From positions 1-64,000 of the forward strand of contig JBPCSQ010000015.1 of assembly GCA_051006995.1 (NCBI GenBank): a DNA stretch of 64,000 bases, in the 5' to 3' direction. The notes below the pieces were generated by a model. The model ran no database searches and was not told the origin of the DNA. It saw only the letters and a list, made by a program, of their open reading frames with translations. Numbering within the stretch: the stretch's first letter is position 1; each line of letters starts with the position of its first letter. Both the position numbers and the translations under genes were made by a program. This document shows positions 60,189-64,000 of the stretch, piece after piece. The DNA comes from JAIQGF01 sp051006995 (GTDB lineage Bacteria > Acidobacteriota > Terriglobia > Terriglobales > Acidobacteriaceae).

Positions 60189-61256
60189 CTAGCCCGCAAC
60201 CTCCGCCTTCATCTTCAGCTTGTAGCGCGCCGCCGCGAGTTCCACGATGTCGGCGATCAATTGCGTGTATGTCCTGCCCGATTTGCGCGCTGCCATGGCG
60301 AACTCCTGCCCGCTGGAGAGCCACGGGTTGGGATTCGCTTCGATGACGTACACCTCGCCCTTGGGCGAGAGCCGCATGTCAATGCGGCCGTAGTCGCGCA
60401 ATTTGCACGTGCGATACGCATCCAGCGCGGTCTGCGTCAGCCGCCCCGTTGTCTTCTCGTCCAAGTCCTCGACCGGCACGGACTTCGTCAGCTTGTAGGC
60501 GTCGGTGTCTTTCTCGAACTTCACGTCCTGGGTGGCGATGCGCGGCACGCCCTTGGGCAGTTTCGAGAGATCGAGTTCAATCAGCGGCAGGGCTTCGGCG
60601 CGTTCGTAGCTGCCCAGCACCGCCCCGTAGATTTCGCGTCCCTCGATATATTCCTCGATCAGCGCCGGGCAATCGAACTGCTCCTGTACGTACTCGATTC
60701 TCTCCATCAGCTCTTTCACGTTGCCCACCAGCGCCTTGTCGTCAATGCCGATGGATCCGTCCTCCCACATCGGCTTCACGATCAGCGGGAACGAAACATC
60801 GTCCGCGTGCTCGGTGCGGCCCTTCCATGCGGTGGCGAAGTACGGCGTGCGAATTCCATGAAACGCGAACAGTTTCTTGGCGACGGCCTTGTCCTGCGCC
60901 AGGAAATGTCCGTGCGGACCCGAACCGGTGTAGGGAATGCCGAGCAGATCGAGGTACGCAGTGACGTTCATTTCTTTGGTGTCATCGCCGGCAAACGACT
61001 CGGTGAGATTGAACACCAGATCGGCGCCACATTTCGGCAGCGCCGAAAGCGATTGCGGACGGCCATCCAGGACGTGAAAGAACGGCTCGTGCCCCAGCTT
61101 TTCCAGCGCTTCGAAAATCTCTTCGCGATCGTGTTTTGCCTTGCGGCGCGGCTTGCTTCCCTTCTTCCGCCGCGGCGTCTTTTCGACTTCCACTTCCGCG
61201 GGCTCTTCTTCCCACACGTCGTAGAGCACCGCGACCTTCAGTTTGCCTGCATTCAT
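60189..61256 (-). CDS. ATP-grasp ligase, D-Ala-D-Ala-ligase-like
   Basis: 355 residues. The ATP-grasp fold is clear: LVFNLTESFAGDD at the N-terminal domain, SFPLIVKPMWEDGSIGI (ATP-binding Lys, Gly loop), PALIEEYIEGREIYGAVLG and RIDMRLSPKGEVYVIEANPN (Mg2+ ligands D, E, N). A basic low-complexity patch (KTPRRKKGSKPRRKAKHDR) near residues 26-44 interrupts the first domain. It links an amino acid or peptide carboxylate to an amine. The HEAGH metallopeptidase is 8 bases upstream, same strand, and strongly suggests a shared path. ddl for cell wall is possible but less likely. Confidence 0.87.
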   Translation of the reverse strand: MNAGKLKVAVLYDVWEEEPAEVEVEKTPRRKKGSKPRRKAKHDREEIFEALEKLGHEPFFHVLDGRPQSLSALPKCGADLVFNLTESFAGDDTKEMNVTAYLDLLGIPYTGSGPHGHFLAQDKAVAKKLFAFHGIRTPYFATAWKGRTEHADDVSFPLIVKPMWEDGSIGIDDKALVGNVKELMERIEYVQEQFDCPALIEEYIEGREIYGAVLGSYERAEALPLIELDLSKLPKGVPRIATQDVKFEKDTDAYKLTKSVPVEDLDEKTTGRLTQTALDAYRTCKLRDYGRIDMRLSPKGEVYVIEANPNPWLSSGQEFAMAARKSGRTYTQLIADIVELAAARYKLKMKAEVAG

Positions 61257-61264
61257 AGCTGCCT

Positions 61265-62278
61265 CTATGGCTGCGCGAACTTGCCGCGCGTCAGGTAATT
61301 CATCGCCAGTGCCGTCGCGTACACCGTGAGGTCGGTCAGGTGCTCGGGCTCGCGATGGATTTCGACCCGAAGTCCCAGTTGCTCGACCCGCGACAGGATA
61401 GATTCCACCAGCTTCTTGATGATCGGACGCTGCACTCCCGACCAGTAGGCCACCTTGTCGGTAAGGAGCTTGCGGTGGCCGCGCAGAAATTCAGCGGCGC
61501 TGCGCACGCCCTTCCGCTTCCGCGGCGAGACGTTAAAGATGTCCGCCAGGTCCGGATCCAGCGCCAGGTCGGAGAACGATTTCTCGTCGGCCATCAGCTG
61601 CTGGTAAAAATCGCCGACGGTGGCTCGCATCTCGGCGACCGTAATGTCGGTGTCTCCGGTCGCGCGCAACGGCGGCAGATCGCCCAAATGATGTGCGATC
61701 CGGTTCATGTACTTCAGCTTCGCCATCGCCGGCCATCCGCGATAGCGCGTACGCCAGCGCGATCCGGGCGTCAGCCACACCGCAAAGGTTTCCGCAAAAT
61801 CCTCATCGGGATGTTTCTGCGCATACCAGCCCGCCATGTGACGTACGTAGCTGCGCGAGAACGGCACCGGGCGGTAGTTCTCGCGATAGGCGCGCCGATA
61901 GGAGCCGAACATTTGCCGCCAATCCGGCGTCTTGTAGAGCTGGTAGGCGTAGTTGAAGGCGTGGCCCGCTTCGTGCCGCAGGTACATCATGATCTCGCGC
62001 GCGTCTTCGAGGTCGTTCATCTCGCGCTCCAGCCGGGACAACTGCGGATTGGCCAGGTAGAACGGGATGCCGATCACCGGCTCGCCCGACGGACATCCCC
62101 ACTCGTCGGTCAGGTAGCACGGCGGCCGGAAATGCTTCAGCCCCTTGCGTTCGCATTCCTTGTAGAGCTGCTGGACAAACCGGTCCAGCGGCGAGCCGTC
62201 CAGGCGCAGGCCGAGATCGCAGATAGGTTTGTTCAGGATTTCCTGTATGTCGGCCGGAGCTGATTCAAACGCACGCAC
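61265..62278 (-). CDS. Putative zinc metallopeptidase (HEAGH)
   Basis: 337 residues, no signal peptide. The zinc-site helix is YLRHEAGHAFNYAY (H102, E103, H106), and DEDFAETFAVWL about 55 residues later likely gives the third ligand, so it would be an active zincin. A C-terminal helical domain (about 205-335) is unassigned. It precedes the ATP-grasp gene by only 8 bases, so the two are one transcription unit. I know no named enzyme; substrates may be the peptide made or modified by the ligase. Confidence 0.78.
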   Translation of the reverse strand: MRAFESAPADIQEILNKPICDLGLRLDGSPLDRFVQQLYKECERKGLKHFRPPCYLTDEWGCPSGEPVIGIPFYLANPQLSRLEREMNDLEDAREIMMYLRHEAGHAFNYAYQLYKTPDWRQMFGSYRRAYRENYRPVPFSRSYVRHMAGWYAQKHPDEDFAETFAVWLTPGSRWRTRYRGWPAMAKLKYMNRIAHHLGDLPPLRATGDTDITVAEMRATVGDFYQQLMADEKSFSDLALDPDLADIFNVSPRKRKGVRSAAEFLRGHRKLLTDKVAYWSGVQRPIIKKLVESILSRVEQLGLRVEIHREPEHLTDLTVYATALAMNYLTRGKFAQP

Positions 62279-62515
62279 AAGTTTCGCGCCGAAGCGCGAG
62301 TGACACTCCTCTACCCCGCCCTGCCCAAGTTTATCGAGTTCCGAGCCTGTCTTCGCACATAACCGCGGGCCAGGTACTTACGATCTAGGTTCCGGGGCAG
62401 CGGGCGGCCTCGCCTGCCATTCGGAGTGCGGGTGGGAGTTCGCGCATCGCTTCCCCGTGTCGTAGAATCGCTTGTTTCCGATTGGTTCGAATTCCTTTCT
62501 GTGGGGAGCAAGACC

Positions 62516-63931
62516 GTGGCAGATAAGACTTACGATGTGGCCATCATCGGCAGCGGCCCGGCGGGTTATACCGCAGCCATTCGCGCCGGCCAGTACGGGC
62601 TAAAAGTCGCTCTCATCGAAAAAGACGACAAGCTGGGCGGCACCTGCCTCCACGTCGGCTGCATTCCCACCAAGGCGCTGCTGTTTAACGCCGAATTATG
62701 GGACCACCTGAAAGAAGCGCAGGAGTTCGGTATCGAAGGCCTGGGCACGCCCAAGCTGAACTGGAGCGCCGTCCAACAGCGCAAGAACAAAATCGTCACC
62801 AAGCATGCCAAGGGACTCGAGTTCCTGATGAAGAAGAATAAGGTGGAAACCATCTCCGGCTACGGCCGTCTCACCGGACCAGCCAAGAACGGCGTATTCG
62901 ATATTGAGGTTTCGAAAGGCAGCGACAAGAGCACCATTAAGGCGAAGAACGTGCTCCTCGCCACCGGCTCCAGCGCCCGCATGCTGCCCGGGCTGGAACC
63001 CGGGCCGCAGATTTTGACCAACATCGAGATTCTGAGCCTGTCGGCCATTCCCAAGTCGCTGATCATCGTCGGATCGGGCGCGGTCGGCGTGGAGTTCGCC
63101 TCGATTTACCACTCCTTCGGCGCCGAATGCACCGTGCTGGAGATGCTGCCTCGCATTGTGCCCCTGGAAGATGAAGAAATTTCCAAGGAACTCGACCGCG
63201 CCTTCCGCAAGCGCAACATCAAGACCGTGGTCAGCGCGTCGGTCAAGAAAGTGGAGAAGAATAAGGATGGAGTGGCGGTCACCTTCGAGGCAGAGGGCAA
63301 ATCCCAAACCGTGACTGCCGAGAAAGTTCTGATCGCCGTCGGCCGCAAGCCCATGACTGACAACATCGGCCTGGAGAAAACCAAGATCAAGCCGGAGCGC
63401 GGCTTCATTCATACCGACGAGTGGATGCAGACGGAGGAGCCGGGCATCTATGCCGTCGGCGACATCGTCGCCGGCTTCCCGCAGTTGGCGCACGTCGGCT
63501 CGATGGAAGGCATGGTTGCCGTCGCGCACATCGCGAAAAAGCCCGCCAAGCCGCTGGATCGAAACAAAATTCCCGCTTGCACCTACTGCCATCCGGAGAT
63601 CGGCAGCGTGGGCATGACGGAGGCGGCCGCCAAGCAGGCCGGACACCAGGTGAAGGTCGGCAAGTTTCCGTTCACGGCAAACTCGCGCGCCTCCATCGTC
63701 GGCGCGCACGAAGGATTCATCAAGATTGTCAGCGACGCCAAGTATGGCGAGATCCTGGGCGTGCATATCCTTGGACCGAACGCGACCGAGTTGATCGCCG
63801 AAGCGGTTGCCGCCATCGAACTGGAGGCCACCGTCGAGGACCTGATGTTCACCATCCACGCGCATCCCACGCTGGCGGAAGGCATGCTGGACGCGGTGGA
63901 AAGCGTTCAAGGGTTGGCGATTAATTTCTAG
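62516..63931 (+). CDS. lpdA: Dihydrolipoyl dehydrogenase
   Basis: 471-residue FAD enzyme (E3 of pyruvate, 2-oxoglutarate or glycine-cleavage complexes). FAD loop AIIGSGPAGYTAAIRAGQYG, redox disulfide C44 and C49 in GGTCLHVGCIPTKAL, NAD loop IVGSGAVGVEFASIYHSFG, and active-site HAHPTLAE (His-Glu) at the end. The start is a GTG at 62516-62518 after GGGGAGC; TAGAAT at 62463-62468 is a possible -10 box. No E1/E2 genes are adjacent. Confidence 0.97.
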   Translation: MADKTYDVAIIGSGPAGYTAAIRAGQYGLKVALIEKDDKLGGTCLHVGCIPTKALLFNAELWDHLKEAQEFGIEGLGTPKLNWSAVQQRKNKIVTKHAKGLEFLMKKNKVETISGYGRLTGPAKNGVFDIEVSKGSDKSTIKAKNVLLATGSSARMLPGLEPGPQILTNIEILSLSAIPKSLIIVGSGAVGVEFASIYHSFGAECTVLEMLPRIVPLEDEEISKELDRAFRKRNIKTVVSASVKKVEKNKDGVAVTFEAEGKSQTVTAEKVLIAVGRKPMTDNIGLEKTKIKPERGFIHTDEWMQTEEPGIYAVGDIVAGFPQLAHVGSMEGMVAVAHIAKKPAKPLDRNKIPACTYCHPEIGSVGMTEAAAKQAGHQVKVGKFPFTANSRASIVGAHEGFIKIVSDAKYGEILGVHILGPNATELIAEAVAAIELEATVEDLMFTIHAHPTLAEGMLDAVESVQGLAINF

Positions 63932-63933
63932 AT

Positions 63934-63992
63934 CAGCCACAGAGGACACGGAGCTTTTTGAAATTGGTCCCTCTGTGCCCTCTGTGGCTAAC
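63934..63992. repeat. ccacagaggacac/ctctgtggc word-iterating inverted repeat
   Basis: agccacagaggacacggagc at the left and tccctctgtgccctctgtgg at the right, with a 14-base centre. Directly after the lpdA stop; the arms are inverted word copies and could also act as a weak terminator. Confidence 0.8.
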
Positions 63993-64000
63993 TCCTCATG

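Noticed and set aside
62426..62515. Upstream start for lpdA
   Set aside because: It adds 30 non-conserved residues; the GTG at 62516 has a ribosome binding site and starts the conserved FAD domain.

Overview
The window is high-GC, gene-dense bacterial chromosome that most resembles Acidobacteriota, near the Koribacter/Terriglobales soil lineages. This is an inference from three things: the mix of gene families, the many short dispersed palindromic and word-iterating repeats, and the gene neighbourhoods. There is no 16S gene here to confirm it. I see no prophage, insertion sequence or CRISPR array. Most genes are on the minus strand.

Layout. 1-2055: 5' part of tuf with its tRNA cluster (Thr-TGT, Tyr-GTA, Thr-GGT, Gly-TCC), all on the minus strand, with two small ORFs between the RNA genes. 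2333-7238: envelope and small membrane proteins (an anchored unknown protein, a LytM/M23 endopeptidase, two paralogous anchored proteins, a zinc-ribbon membrane protein). 7255-14680: mnmG, DUF2905, a TMTC-like membrane TPR protein, a DinB/YfiT protein, a rhodanese and several small proteins. 14823-23274: a sigma-54 response regulator, two overlapping PilZ genes, a spermidine-synthase-like membrane fusion, a HAD phosphatase, a CPBP protease and a sensor histidine kinase. 23494-29987: heme and cytochrome c cluster (hemA, TPR protein, ResB, CcsA/ResC, and a divergent monoheme cytochrome c). 30130-35522: HpnI-like glycosyltransferase, rnpB RNA, radical SAM enzyme, LolA-like protein, GT4 glycosyltransferase. 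35570-44885: M28 peptidase, glyA, GNAT, rpiB, crotonase, alpha/beta hydrolase, alr, dnaB. 45935-53482: rpoD, dnaG, carbonic anhydrase, mutS2. 53605-63931: bactofilin, hemB, an MtrB-like outer-membrane porin with a decaheme MtrA/DmsE-like cytochrome, an alpha/beta hydrolase, an ATP-grasp ligase paired with a HEAGH metallopeptidase, and lpdA.

Two themes stand out. First, hemA, hemB, ResB/CcsA and the decaheme cytochrome/porin pair together give heme supply, cytochrome c maturation and a likely electron conduit across the outer membrane. Second, the dispersed repeats do not stay between genes. Recognisable repeat-type sequence lies in frame inside mnmG (three places), dnaG and mutS2, and touches both ends of the HpnI-like gene. 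This recalls the Rickettsia palindromic elements and is the most unusual feature of the window.
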